From Modestobacter caceresii (lineage in GTDB: Bacteria; Actinomycetota; Actinomycetes; Mycobacteriales; Geodermatophilaceae): a DNA stretch of 64,000 bases. The translations under genes and the position numbers were made by a program. The DNA is taken from positions 1 through 64,000 of the forward strand of contig NZ_JPMX01000015.1 of NCBI RefSeq assembly GCF_000761485.1. The letters run 5' to 3'. This document shows, one piece after another, positions 42,681 through 50,440 of the stretch (its first letter is position 1; the number at the start of each line of letters is the position of its first letter). Under the pieces are notes generated by a model. That model saw nothing but the letters and a program-made list of their open reading frames with translations, searched no databases and was not told the origin of the DNA.

Positions 42681-43961
42681 GTGACCCGACCGTCGCTGTC
42701 CCACCCCGACCAGGCCGTCGTCCAGCGCCGCACGCTGGGGGTGCTCTCGGCGGGGGTGGCCCTCGGCGGTCTCGGCGTGACGATCGGGATCACGGTCGGG
42801 GGCCTGCTCGCCCGGGACGTCGCCGGGAGCGACGCCGCCGCCGGGCTGGGGCAGACGGCGAGCGTCCTGGGCGCTGCCCTGATCGCCGTCCCGCTGGCCC
42901 AGGTCAGCGACCGGTACGGCCGGCGCGTCGGCCTGTCCGTCGGCTACGGGGTCGCGGGCGCGGGTTCCCTGGTCGTCGTCGCGGCCGCGGCGGTGTCGTC
43001 CCTGCTGCTCCTGCTCGTCGGCCTCTTCCTGTTCGGCGCCGCCACCACCAGCGGCCTGCAGGCCCGGTACGCCGCGGCCGACCTGGCCGCTCCCGAACAC
43101 CGTGGCCGCTCGTTGTCCCTGGTGGTCTGGGCGACCACGATCGGCTCGGTGCTCGGGCCCAACCTGGCCGGCCCGGCCGACGACCTGGGGCGCGCCCTCG
43201 GGCTGCCTGCGCTGGGCGGGGCGTTCGTGCTGTCCATCGCGGTGTTCGCGGTGGTCGTCCTCGGGGTGCTCCTGCTGCTCCGCCCGGACCCCCTGCTGCT
43301 GGCCCGGCAGCTCACCGCGGCCAACCGCCCGGCCGGGCCGGCGCCGCTGCGATCGGGCTCGGCGGCGGCGCTGTGCGCGGTGTGGGCCACCCCCGGTGGA
43401 CGGCTGGGGCTGACCGCCGTCGTCGTCTCGCACGCGGTGATGGTCGGGCTGATGGTGATGACCCCGGTGCACATGGGCGCCGGCCACTCGGGGGCCGACG
43501 GGACGACGTTGCGGGTGATCGGCCTGGTCATCAGCGTGCACGTGGCCGGGATGTACCTGTTCTCCCCGGTGGTCGGCTGGCTCGCCGACCGGGCCGGGCG
43601 GGCGGCGACGGTCGCGCTGGGTGGGGTCCTGCTCCTGCTGGCCGCCGTGGTCGCGGGCACGGCGCCCCCGGGGGCCGCCCTCCAGCTCGGCGTCGGGCTG
43701 TTCCTGCTCGGGCTGGGCTGGTCCTGCGGGCTGGTGGCCGGGTCGACCCTGGTCACCGAGGCCGTGTCCGCCGAGGTCCGCCCGTCGGCGCAGGGCGCGA
43801 CCGACCTGCTCATGGGGCTGGGGGCAGCCGTGGCCGGCGCGGTGGGCGGACCGTTGCTGGCGCTCGGCGGTTTCGGCCTGGTGGCGGCGGTGTCCGCAGC
43901 GCTCATAGGCCCGCTGCTCGTGGTCTGGGTGCGGGCCCGCCCCCGGCTCAGCGCCGGTTGA
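42681..43961 (+). CDS. MFS transporter
   Basis: A 426-aa major facilitator protein with twelve predicted helices. The MFS loop 2-3 motif G-x3-D-R-x-G-R-R is visible as VSDRYGRRVGLS near residues 74-85, and the second-half copy is WLADRAGRAAT. It has no known cargo; the pattern is of drug-H+ antiporters. GTG 42681 is 6 nt after CACACT (42669-42674). Its 3' end overlaps the 37-aa gene on the opposite strand by 14 bases. Confidence 0.88.
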   Translation: MTRPSLSHPDQAVVQRRTLGVLSAGVALGGLGVTIGITVGGLLARDVAGSDAAAGLGQTASVLGAALIAVPLAQVSDRYGRRVGLSVGYGVAGAGSLVVVAAAAVSSLLLLLVGLFLFGAATTSGLQARYAAADLAAPEHRGRSLSLVVWATTIGSVLGPNLAGPADDLGRALGLPALGGAFVLSIAVFAVVVLGVLLLLRPDPLLLARQLTAANRPAGPAPLRSGSAAALCAVWATPGGRLGLTAVVVSHAVMVGLMVMTPVHMGAGHSGADGTTLRVIGLVISVHVAGMYLFSPVVGWLADRAGRAATVALGGVLLLLAAVVAGTAPPGAALQLGVGLFLLGLGWSCGLVAGSTLVTEAVSAEVRPSAQGATDLLMGLGAAVAGAVGGPLLALGGFGLVAAVSAALIGPLLVVWVRARPRLSAG

Positions 43962-44061
43962 GGTAGTCGCGGGCCAGCAGGACCAGGAGCGCGATCAAGG
44001 CGCCGACGAGGGCGATCTGCAGGATCAGGTCCCAGGTGGGGGAGCCGGTGCTGGGGACCAT
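43948..44061 (-). CDS. 37-aa single-pass membrane protein
   Basis: A 37-residue protein: a short polar N-terminus (MVPSTGSPTWD), one hydrophobic helix (LILQIALVGALIALLVLLA) and a basic RDYLNRR tail that would stay in the cytoplasm. I do not recognise a family. A TACCCT hexamer (44073-44068) ends 6 nt before the ATG, the same leaderless layout as its neighbours, which supports it being real. It diverges from DUF3046 by 78 bases and overlaps the MFS gene's 3' end antisense. Confidence 0.6.
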   Translation of the reverse strand: MVPSTGSPTWDLILQIALVGALIALLVLLARDYLNRR

Positions 44062-44067
44062 GCGACG

Positions 44068-44133
44068 AGGGTAGAGCCCGCTGCCCGGGGCCGGTGGTGC
44101 CCGGCGCGCGGGCTCCCGGCGGGTGGGTACCGT
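44068..44133. promoter_or_regulatory. Divergent leaderless promoters (TACCCT / TACCGT)
   Basis: TACCCT (44073-44068, minus) serves the 37-aa gene and TACCGT (44128-44133, plus) serves DUF3046 at GTG 44140. Both hexamers end 6 nt before the start codon. Confidence 0.55.
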
Positions 44134-44139
44134 CGTGGC

Positions 44140-44334
44140 GTGCGGCTGCAGGAGTTCCGGTCCCGGATGGAGCGCCAGTTCGGTGCGATCCGTGCGCAGA
44201 GCGTCGCCAGCGACCACGTCTTCGGTCCCCTGGGCGGGCGCACCGCCGCTGAGGCGATCGAGGCGGGCGTGCCGGTGCGCACGGTCTGGCTGGAGATCTG
44301 CAAGGAGTACGACGTCCCGCCGAAGGAACGCTGA
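44140..44334 (+). CDS. DUF3046 protein
   Basis: A 64-aa DUF3046 member with the pattern [41 protein letters not shown]. The family is small, helical, of unknown function, and its genes lie just upstream of recA in many actinobacteria, as here. GTG 44140 is set by TACCGT 6 nt upstream. In this genome the HxlR/NmrA pair has been inserted between DUF3046 and recA. Confidence 0.9.
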   Translation: MRLQEFRSRMERQFGAIRAQSVASDHVFGPLGGRTAAEAIEAGVPVRTVWLEICKEYDVPPKER

Positions 44335-44338
44335 GCCG

Positions 44339-44371
44339 TCCCGCCGGAGGGATGCTGAGCCTCCGGCGGGA
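44339..44371. terminator. Bidirectional terminator, 12-bp perfect stem
   Basis: 44339-44350 pair with 44360-44371 across a 9-nt loop, between the convergent DUF3046 and NmrA-like genes. Confidence 0.7.
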
Positions 44372-44378
44372 TCCGGAC

Positions 44379-45236
44379 TCAGCCCGCGAGGACCGAACGG
44401 ACGTGCTCGGCGAGCGGGGTGGTCGGCCGGCCGATGAGCGCCGACAGCGCGGTGCTCCCGGTCTCCAGGGCGCCCTGGGCGATCGACTGGTCGAGGCCGA
44501 CGACGAACTCGGCGGTCTCCTGCGGCAGGCCCTGCCCGAGCAGGAACTGCACGTGCTCCTCGGCCGACAGGTCGCGGTAGGTGACCTCCCGGCCCGTCTC
44601 GGCGGCGACGGCAGCGGCCAGGTCGGCGAGCGTGAACGGCTGGTCCCCGCCCAGCTCCACGATGCCCGGCTCCGGCTCCGCCGCGGTCAGGACGGCGACC
44701 GCGCCGGCCGCGAAGTCGGCGCGCGTCGCCGCCGCGATCCGGCCCGCCCCCGAGCTGCCGACGACCTCGCCGGTCGCAGCAGCCGTCGTGATCGGCTGGT
44801 CGTAGTTCTCCAGGTACCAGTTGTTGCGCAGCACGACGGCCGGGAGCCCGGCCTCGGCGATCAGCCGCTCGGTGGCGGCGTGCTCGGGGGCCAGCGGGAG
44901 CGGGGTGTCGTCGACCTTGGGCGCGCTGGTGTAGACGACCAGTCCCACGCCTGCGGCCCGGGCCGCGTCCAGCACGTTGCCGTGCTGGACCACCCGCTGG
45001 CCGACCTCGCTGCCGGAGACCAGCAGCAGCCGGTGGGTGCCCTCCAGGGCGGTCTGCAGGCTCGCCGGGTCGCCGTACTCGGCCTGGCGGACCTGCACGC
45101 CACGGGCGGCCAGGTCGCTGGCCTTCCCCGGGGTGCGGACGACGGCGACGACCTCGCCGGCGGGCACGCCGGCGTCGAGCAGTCCGGTGACGACGAGCCG
45201 GCCGAGGTGGCCGCTGGCTCCGGTGACGGTGATCAA
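44379..45236 (-). CDS. NmrA/QorB-like NAD(P)H-binding oxidoreductase
   Basis: A 285-aa atypical short-chain dehydrogenase with an N-terminal Rossmann fold ([19 protein letters not shown]) and NmrA-type body ([20 protein letters not shown]). It resembles QorB (quinone oxidoreductase 2), which is encoded beside the HxlR regulator QorR in other bacteria. The catalytic Tyr-x3-Lys of classical SDRs is absent, as usual in NmrA proteins. Divergent from an HxlR regulator with an 82-bp shared region, so it is probably its target. Confidence 0.87.
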   Translation of the reverse strand: MITVTGASGHLGRLVVTGLLDAGVPAGEVVAVVRTPGKASDLAARGVQVRQAEYGDPASLQTALEGTHRLLLVSGSEVGQRVVQHGNVLDAARAAGVGLVVYTSAPKVDDTPLPLAPEHAATERLIAEAGLPAVVLRNNWYLENYDQPITTAAATGEVVGSSGAGRIAAATRADFAAGAVAVLTAAEPEPGIVELGGDQPFTLADLAAAVAAETGREVTYRDLSAEEHVQFLLGQGLPQETAEFVVGLDQSIAQGALETGSTALSALIGRPTTPLAEHVRSVLAG

Positions 45237-45274
45237 GGGGGACTCCCTCCGAGTGCTTCCTGCACGGTGGGCAC

Positions 45275-45310
45275 TTACGAACAGTTAGTACCAGCTCGTC
45301 GGACGGTACT
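45275..45310. promoter_or_regulatory. HxlR-type operator region between divergent genes
   Basis: An imperfect dyad TTACGAAC-A-GTTAGTAC (45275-45291, six of eight positions matched) and AGTACC-N12-GGTACT (45287-45310) lie in the shared region. The second overlaps the TACTCT hexamer of the regulator, so binding would repress both directions. Confidence 0.45.
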
Positions 45311-45318
45311 CTGGTGGC

Positions 45319-45729
45319 GTGCGCGAGGTGGCTGGGGGTGCGGGAGAGCAGACGGTCGAGGAGCTGGTGGCCGACGTCTTCCGGCGCGCCTGCACCTCCC
45401 GCGAGGCGCTGGAGCACGTGACCGGCAAGTGGTCGCTGCTGGCACTGTCGGCGCTGGCCGAGTCCCCGCACCGGTTCGGCGAGCTGCGCCGCCGGATCGA
45501 GGGCGTGAGCGAGCGGATGCTGGCGCAGAGCCTGCAGACCCTCGAGCGGGACGGCTGGGTGCACCGCGAGGTGCGGTCGGCGATCCCCCCGCACGTGGAG
45601 TACCGGCTGACCGAGGACGGCGCCGCCCTCGTGCCCCACCTGCTGGCGCTCATCTCCTTCGTCGAGGGCCGGATGCCGGCCGTGCACGCGGCCCGGGCCC
45701 TCGCCGACGAGGTCCGTCCGCCGCGCTGA
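45319..45729 (+). CDS. HxlR-family winged-helix regulator
   Basis: A 136-aa HxlR/QorR regulator. The winged helix spans about residues 28-110: [54 protein letters not shown]. One cysteine ([11 protein letters not shown], about residue 25) lies just before it, at the place where redox- or electrophile-sensing HxlR proteins carry theirs. GTG 45319 sits 6 nt after TACTCT (45307-45312). It diverges from the NmrA-like gene, forming a regulator-target pair for quinone or electrophile stress. Confidence 0.9.
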   Translation: MREVAGGAGEQTVEELVADVFRRACTSREALEHVTGKWSLLALSALAESPHRFGELRRRIEGVSERMLAQSLQTLERDGWVHREVRSAIPPHVEYRLTEDGAALVPHLLALISFVEGRMPAVHAARALADEVRPPR

Positions 45730-45798
45730 CCGCGCTGTCCCGGTGGACGCCGAGGGTGCTGGACGGCACGACGCACCGATCCCGGCGTGTCACTGGAT

Positions 45799-45814
45799 TC
45801 GAACAGGTGTTCGG
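45799..45814. promoter_or_regulatory. LexA (SOS) box of recA
   Basis: TCGAACAGGTGTTCGG matches the actinobacterial LexA box TCGAAC-N4-GTTCGA at 11 of 12 conserved positions. A possible -10 hexamer TACGGT follows at 45817-45822. Confidence 0.85.
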
Positions 45815-45872
45815 CCTACGGTGGCGTCCACAGGTCCGGTGTCCGTCCACAGATGCACCCGGTCCGCGGAAA

Positions 45873-45895
45873 GTGTCAGACCCCCGCCCTAGCGT
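45873..45895 (+). promoter_or_regulatory. PafBC/RecA-NDp-type promoter of recA
   Basis: GTGTCAGAC (45873-45881), 8 nt, then TAGCGT (45890-45895) fits the actinobacterial DNA-damage motif TTGTCRGTG-N8-TANNNT bound by PafBC. It is 40 bases upstream of recA and separate from the LexA box. Confidence 0.65.
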
Positions 45896-45935
45896 CGGCG
45901 ACGACCCGCTACAGCGACATCCGAAGGTGGCCACC

Positions 45936-46973
45936 ATGGCAACGCTCGACCGCGACAAGGCCCTCGACATGGCCCTCGCCCAGATCGACAAGCAGTTCGG
46001 CAAGGGCTCCGTCATGCGCCTGGGCGACTCGCCCGAGGTCGCCATGAAGGTCATCCCGACCGGCTCCGTCGCCCTCGACATCGCCCTCGGCGTCGGCGGC
46101 CTGCCCCGTGGCCGCGTCGTCGAGGTGTACGGCCCCGAGGCCTCCGGCAAGACGACGGTCGCCCTGCACGCGGTGGCCAACGCCCAGGCGGCCGGCGGCA
46201 TCGTCGCCTTCATCGACGCCGAGCACGCCCTCGACCCGGACTACGCCCGGGCGATCGGGGTCGACACCGACGCACTGCTGATCAGCCAGCCCGACACCGG
46301 TGAGCAGGCGCTGGAGATCGCCGACATGCTGATCCGTTCCGGTGCGCTCGACCTCATCGTCGTCGACTCGGTGGCGGCTCTGGTGCCCCGCGCCGAGATC
46401 GAGGGCGAGATGGGCGACAGTCACGTCGGTCTGCAGGCCCGACTGATGAGCCAGGCGCTGCGCAAGATCACCGGTGCGCTCAGCAACTCCGGCACGACCT
46501 GCATCTTCATCAACCAGCTGCGCGAGAAGGTCGGCGTGGTCTACGGCTCCCCGGAGGTCACCACCGGTGGTCGTGCGCTGAAGTTCTACGCCTCGGTGCG
46601 GCTCGACATCCGCCGGATCGAGACCCTGAAGCAGGGCACCGACGCGGTCGGCAGCCGGGTGCGGGTCAAGGTCGTCAAGAACAAGGTGGCCGCTCCGTTC
46701 AAGCAGGCCGAGCTCGACCTCATCTGGGGTCAGGGCTTCAGCCGCGAGGGGGGGCTCATCGACATGGGTGTGGAGCAGGGCTTCGTCCGCAAGTCCGGCG
46801 CTTGGTACACCTACGAGGGCGACCAGCTCGGCCAGGGCAAGGAGAACGCCCGCAACTTCCTGCGGGACAACCCCGACCTCGCCGACGAGATCGAGCGGAA
46901 GATCAAGGAGAAGCTCGGCATCGGGGTCGTGGCGGCGGCCGAGGCCCCGGCGGCCGCATCGGCTGACTTCTGA
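45936..46973 (+). CDS. recA: Recombinase RecA
   Basis: A 345-aa RecA, the strand-exchange recombinase and co-protease for LexA. Walker A is GPEASGKTT, Walker B is [12 protein letters not shown], and the L1/L2 DNA loops contain [17 protein letters not shown] and [22 protein letters not shown]. The protein is intact, with no intein. ATG 45936 gives the usual length; the open frame upstream crosses two promoters and is not coding. LexA and PafBC elements upstream indicate double DNA-damage control. recX begins 8 bases after the stop. Confidence 0.98.
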   Translation: MATLDRDKALDMALAQIDKQFGKGSVMRLGDSPEVAMKVIPTGSVALDIALGVGGLPRGRVVEVYGPEASGKTTVALHAVANAQAAGGIVAFIDAEHALDPDYARAIGVDTDALLISQPDTGEQALEIADMLIRSGALDLIVVDSVAALVPRAEIEGEMGDSHVGLQARLMSQALRKITGALSNSGTTCIFINQLREKVGVVYGSPEVTTGGRALKFYASVRLDIRRIETLKQGTDAVGSRVRVKVVKNKVAAPFKQAELDLIWGQGFSREGGLIDMGVEQGFVRKSGAWYTYEGDQLGQGKENARNFLRDNPDLADEIERKIKEKLGIGVVAAAEAPAAASADF

Positions 46974-46981
46974 CCCCGCCG

Positions 46982-47971
46982 GTGTCGGACGCACCGTTCG
47001 ACGGCGGGCCGGGCAGTGAGGGCTCCGGGGACGACGTCGTGCCGGCCGGTGACAGTGGTCGCCGGTCCGGTCGGCGGCGCCCCGGGGCCAGCAGTGCCCG
47101 CCGCGGTCCCGACTCGTCCGATCCGACCGGGTCGGGCGGGCGTCGGGAGCGCAGCGGTCGCAGTTCGGGGCCCCAGTGGAGTCGCCGCGCTGCCGACCCG
47201 GACGAGTCCGGTGACCCGGCCGAGATGGAGGACCCCGAGGCGGTCGCCCGGGGGATCTGCCTGCGGGCGCTGACCGGCACGCCCAAGACCCGTAAGCAAC
47301 TGGCCGATCTGCTGGCCAAGAAGGACGTGCCGGACGAGGCCGCGGCCGCGGTGCTCGACCGGTTCACCGAGGTCGGGCTCATCGACGACGCCGCCTTCGC
47401 AGCCGCCTGGGTCTCCACCCGGCAGTCCGGTCGTGGGCTGGCCCGGCGGGCGCTCAGCGCAGAGCTGCGGGCCAAGGGGGTCGATGGGGAGGTGGCTGCG
47501 GCTGCCGTCGCGGAGGTCGACCCGCAGGACGAGTGGGACTCCGCCCGGCGGCTGGTCGAGCGGAAGCTCCCCTCGATGCGCCGGCTCGACCGGGTCACCG
47601 CGGAGCGGCGCCTGATCGGCATGCTGGCCCGCAAGGGCTACGGCGGCGGGCTGGCCGGCTACGTGGTGCGCGAGGCCCTCGACGGCCGCGACGACGACGA
47701 GTTCGCCGACGGCTCGGCCAGTACAGCGGCTGCTGGGCCTGCTGGGCCGGGAGACCAGTCCCCGCTCATCGAGGCGTCCAGTGATCCGGACCCGGAGCTC
47801 GTCGCACCGGTGCCGTGGTCACGCGAGCGCTCGGCGGCCCGTGCTGCTGCCCGCGCTCGCGCCGCCGGTGGCGAGGCGGACATGGGCGGTGAGGTGGGGG
47901 AGGGGCTCGCCCGGCCGATCGGCCGGTTGCGGCCGTCACCGGGCTCTGTGTCGGTCGACGACCTGCCCTGA
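46982..47971 (+). CDS. recX: Regulatory protein RecX
   Basis: A 329-aa RecX, which binds RecA filaments and inhibits recombination and co-protease activity. The three-helix repeats are seen from about residue 85: ARGICLRALTGTPKTRKQLADLLAKKDVPDEAAAAVLDRFTEVGLIDDAAFAAAWV. It is much longer than the usual 150-170 residues: about 80 Ser/Gly/Arg-rich residues precede the core and about 90 Pro/Ala/Arg-rich residues follow, both probably unstructured. GTG 46982 follows recA closely. The operon ends with a 17-bp perfect hairpin. Confidence 0.92.
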   Translation: MSDAPFDGGPGSEGSGDDVVPAGDSGRRSGRRRPGASSARRGPDSSDPTGSGGRRERSGRSSGPQWSRRAADPDESGDPAEMEDPEAVARGICLRALTGTPKTRKQLADLLAKKDVPDEAAAAVLDRFTEVGLIDDAAFAAAWVSTRQSGRGLARRALSAELRAKGVDGEVAAAAVAEVDPQDEWDSARRLVERKLPSMRRLDRVTAERRLIGMLARKGYGGGLAGYVVREALDGRDDDEFADGSASTAAAGPAGPGDQSPLIEASSDPDPELVAPVPWSRERSAARAAARARAAGGEADMGGEVGEGLARPIGRLRPSPGSVSVDDLP

Positions 47972-48013
47972 GCACTGGGCGAGGTGCTCACCCGCCCGCT
48001 CTCGGAGAACGCC

Positions 48014-48049
48014 GATCAGCCGATGCGAGAAGTCTCGCATCGGCTGATC
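48014..48049 (+). terminator. Terminator of recA-recX, 17-bp perfect stem
   Basis: 48014-48030 pair with 48033-48049, so the whole element is a near-perfect palindrome. It starts 42 bases after the recX stop. No T tract. Confidence 0.8.
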
Positions 48050-48143
48050 TGCGTTATCCGACCCTTGGTCCCGCCGGGGGCAGGGTGGACCGGTCGGCGA
48101 CCCGCGGGCAGGCGGGACGACGATCAGCGGCCCGGGCGGCCGC

Positions 48144-48554
48144 TCAGCGGTTCAACCAGGCGGAGATGTCGATGGCCACGCCGTCGGCGGCCTCCTCGTC
48201 CGGCATCAGCCAACGCCGGCTGCGCTCCTGCCCGGCCCGCAGCCACAGCTCGATCGCGGTGTCGAACTGGGACATGGTGACCTCCTTGCCCGCCACCGAG
48301 CTGGACGGCCCCAGGAAGGTCACGTCGGACTCCTGGCCACCGGCGTACAGCAGCACCACCCGGCAGCGCGAGCGACGGTGCCGGGCCGGGGGCACGGCCT
48401 CTCGGACGATCGCCGAGTCCGCTCCGGAGGCGGCGGCGAACCGGCGGGCGCTGGCACGCAGCTTGCTCACGAAGATCTGGGTGGTGGTGGCCAGGTCGTC
48501 GTCCTCGTCGAGTTCCAGGTGCATGTGGCGCGGAGCGGCGGCAGTCGAGGTCAC
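48144..48554 (-). CDS. Hypothetical protein
   Basis: A 136-aa protein I do not recognise. It contains an acidic LELDEDDDLATTT segment, a positive middle with RHRRSRCRVVLLYAGGQ, and a C-terminal IELWLRAGQERSRRWLMPDEEAADG region. No signal peptide or membrane segment. GTG 48554 is chosen because GAGAGT ends 6 nt before it on the minus strand; an ATG ten codons later (MHLELDEDDD) is possible. It stands alone between recX and the glutamate transporter, pointing toward recX. Confidence 0.65.
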   Translation of the reverse strand: MTSTAAAPRHMHLELDEDDDLATTTQIFVSKLRASARRFAAASGADSAIVREAVPPARHRRSRCRVVLLYAGGQESDVTFLGPSSSVAGKEVTMSQFDTAIELWLRAGQERSRRWLMPDEEAADGVAIDISAWLNR

Positions 48555-48747
48555 ACCTCCACTCTCGGCAGGGAGCAACGGCACCGTCACCGGCTGAAAG
48601 TGCCAAGTCGCGCCCCGGACTCCGGCAGTCGGCCCGGCAGCCGGGGGTGCTGGGGCGGATGTGACGGCCTGGAGCGGGCGGGTTCCCACTCGCCCCACAG
48701 GGCCGAGGTCCCAGGCGCACGCGGGCCGGCTGCTGCGGGTGTCCTCA

Positions 48748-48790
48748 GCACTCGGCCCCGGCGTCCAGGGTGGACGCCGGGGCCGAGTGC
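48748..48790 (-). terminator. Terminator of gluABCD, 20-bp perfect stem
   Basis: 48748-48767 pair without mismatch with 48771-48790 across a GGG loop, 40 bases beyond the last glu gene. It is the longest perfect hairpin in this window. The rest of 48555-48830 shows nothing else. Confidence 0.85.
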
Positions 48791-48830
48791 GGACCAGCGG
48801 GCTGCGCGGTCCCTCGTCGAGCCGCCTAGC

Positions 48831-49712
48831 TCAGGCCGCGCCGCCTCCGCCGCCCATCTGGTCGGCAGGCGCAGCGGTCACCGCCTTGCGGCCGGCGCGG
48901 TTGGTACGGCGCTCGGTGTACCGGGCCAGCATGGAGAGCAGCACGTTGATCAGGATGTAGATCAGGCCGGCCGCCACGTAGAGCTGGAAGGTGTACCGGT
49001 CGCCGAAGAGGGAGTTGAAGTACTCCACGAGCCCGCGCGCCTGCCGGAGCAGCTCCAGGTAGCTGATGATGAAGCCCAGCGACGTGTCCTTCAGCAGCAC
49101 CACGAGCTGGGCGACCAGCACGGGGAGCATCCGCCGGGTCGCCTGCGGCAACAGGATCAGTGTCATGACCTGCGACTTGCGCAGCCCGAGGCCGAACCCG
49201 GCCTCGTGCTGGCCTCTGTCGATGGACAGGATGCCGGCGCGGAAGATCTCGGCCAGCACGGCCATGTTGTAGAGGACGAGGCCGCCGGTCAGTGCGGTGA
49301 ACGTGCTCAGCCGCACGCCGTACTTCGGGAGGACGAAGTACAGCGCGAAGATCACGACCAGCAGCGGGATCGCACGGAAGAACTCGATGACCGCGGACAC
49401 CGGGACGCGGATGAAGCGGTGGTCGGACAACCGCCCCACCGCCAGCAGCAGCCCCAGCAGCGTGGCGAGGACCATGGCGACCGCCGCGACCTGCAGGGTG
49501 CGCACCAGGGCGCGGCCCAGCGCTTGCGGGACCCCGCTGGCGGGGTCGAACAGGATCGCCCAGCGCTCGGGCTCCAGCTGGCCGTTCCCACCCAGCCGGA
49601 GCAGCACGAAGCCGATGATCGCGAGGACGAGCACTGCACCGATCGCGCTGCCGACCCGTGCGCGGGCGCGGGCACGGGGCCCCTGGACGTCGAAGAGCAC
49701 TGGTGTGGTCAT
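48831..49712 (-). CDS. gluD: Glutamate ABC transporter permease GluD
   Basis: A 293-aa HisM/GltK-type permease of a polar amino-acid importer. The N-terminal cytoplasmic Arg/Ala-rich stretch precedes helices, and the EAA-like docking loop GFGLGLRKSQVMTLILLPQATRRMLP is near residue 195-220. A short basic tail with Ala/Gly ends the protein. ATG 49712 overlaps the gluC stop (ATGA). Order A-B-C-D and position near recA-recX and miaB match the glutamate importer of corynebacteria; aspartate or glutamine cannot be excluded. Confidence 0.92.
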   Translation of the reverse strand: MTTPVLFDVQGPRARARARVGSAIGAVLVLAIIGFVLLRLGGNGQLEPERWAILFDPASGVPQALGRALVRTLQVAAVAMVLATLLGLLLAVGRLSDHRFIRVPVSAVIEFFRAIPLLVVIFALYFVLPKYGVRLSTFTALTGGLVLYNMAVLAEIFRAGILSIDRGQHEAGFGLGLRKSQVMTLILLPQATRRMLPVLVAQLVVLLKDTSLGFIISYLELLRQARGLVEYFNSLFGDRYTFQLYVAAGLIYILINVLLSMLARYTERRTNRAGRKAVTAAPADQMGGGGGAA

Positions 49713-50359
49713 CGGAGGATCGCCACCCGTCGTTCGATGCGGTGCACGGCCAGCGCCGACGGCAGCGTGATCAGCATGTAGCCCACCACGACCCCGACGA
49801 GGATGGCAGTCAGGTCACCGGCGCTGGCGTTGACCAGCCGTGGGAGCAGGGAGCTCAGTTCGCTCACCGAGAAGCCGGCCGCGATCGAGGTGTTCTTCAC
49901 CATCGCGATCAGCACGTTGCCCAACGGCGGGACGACGGTGCGGAACGCCTGGGGGAGGACCACCTCGCGCAGTGACTGACCGAAGGTCAGGCCCAGGGCG
50001 CGGGCCGCCTCGGCCTGGCCGGGCGAGACGGAGTTGATCCCCGAGCGCAGCGCCTCGCAGACGAAGGCAGCGGTGTAGAGGCCGACCGAGAGCACCGCAC
50101 CCGTGAAGAAGTCGATCACGAAGTCGATCTGCGGCAGCCCGAAGATCATGAAGAAGAAGACCACCGTGAGCGGGGTGTTCCGGAAGGTCTCCACGTAGAA
50201 CGTGGCCAGTCCGCGCAGCGGAGCGATCGGGCTGACCCGCATCGCGGCCAGCACCGTGCCGAGGACCAGGGCCACCAGGCAGGCGAGCAAGGACAGGCTC
50301 AGCGTCGTGAGGAAGGCGTCCCAGAACAGGTCGAAGTTGTCGATCAGGAACTGCACCAC
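49709..50359 (-). CDS. gluC: Glutamate ABC transporter permease GluC
   Basis: A 216-aa HisQ/GltJ-type permease with five predicted helices and the docking loop EAARALGLTFGQSLREVVLPQAFRTVVPP near residues 125-155. It pairs with GluD to make the channel. Two adjacent GTG codons (50359, 50356) can start it; AGGAGG lies immediately upstream of both, at unusually short distance. A long hairpin separates it from gluB. Confidence 0.92.
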   Translation of the reverse strand: MVQFLIDNFDLFWDAFLTTLSLSLLACLVALVLGTVLAAMRVSPIAPLRGLATFYVETFRNTPLTVVFFFMIFGLPQIDFVIDFFTGAVLSVGLYTAAFVCEALRSGINSVSPGQAEAARALGLTFGQSLREVVLPQAFRTVVPPLGNVLIAMVKNTSIAAGFSVSELSSLLPRLVNASAGDLTAILVGVVVGYMLITLPSALAVHRIERRVAILR

Positions 50360-50380
50360 GCCTCCTCTCAGGGCGAGCGG

Positions 50381-50428
50381 CGGCGAGGCGCCGGCGAGCG
50401 GGGTGGACCCGCCGCCGGCGCCTCGCCG
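50381..50428 (-). repeat. 16-bp hairpin between gluB and gluC
   Basis: 50381-50396 pair perfectly with 50413-50428. Inside a transport operon, downstream of the binding-protein gene, such hairpins usually stop part of the transcripts or protect the upstream message, giving more binding protein than permease. Confidence 0.7.
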
Positions 50429-50440
50429 GGGTCAACAGGG

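Noticed and set aside
45796-45814. tRNA T-loop-like sequence (GATTCGAA)
   Set aside because: No acceptor stem, D arm or anticodon arm around it; it is the LexA box. I found no tRNA or rRNA gene in the window.
48555-48830. Additional gene between the hypothetical gene and gluD
   Set aside because: No frame there has a start signal or conserved motif; the main feature is the terminator at 48748-48790.
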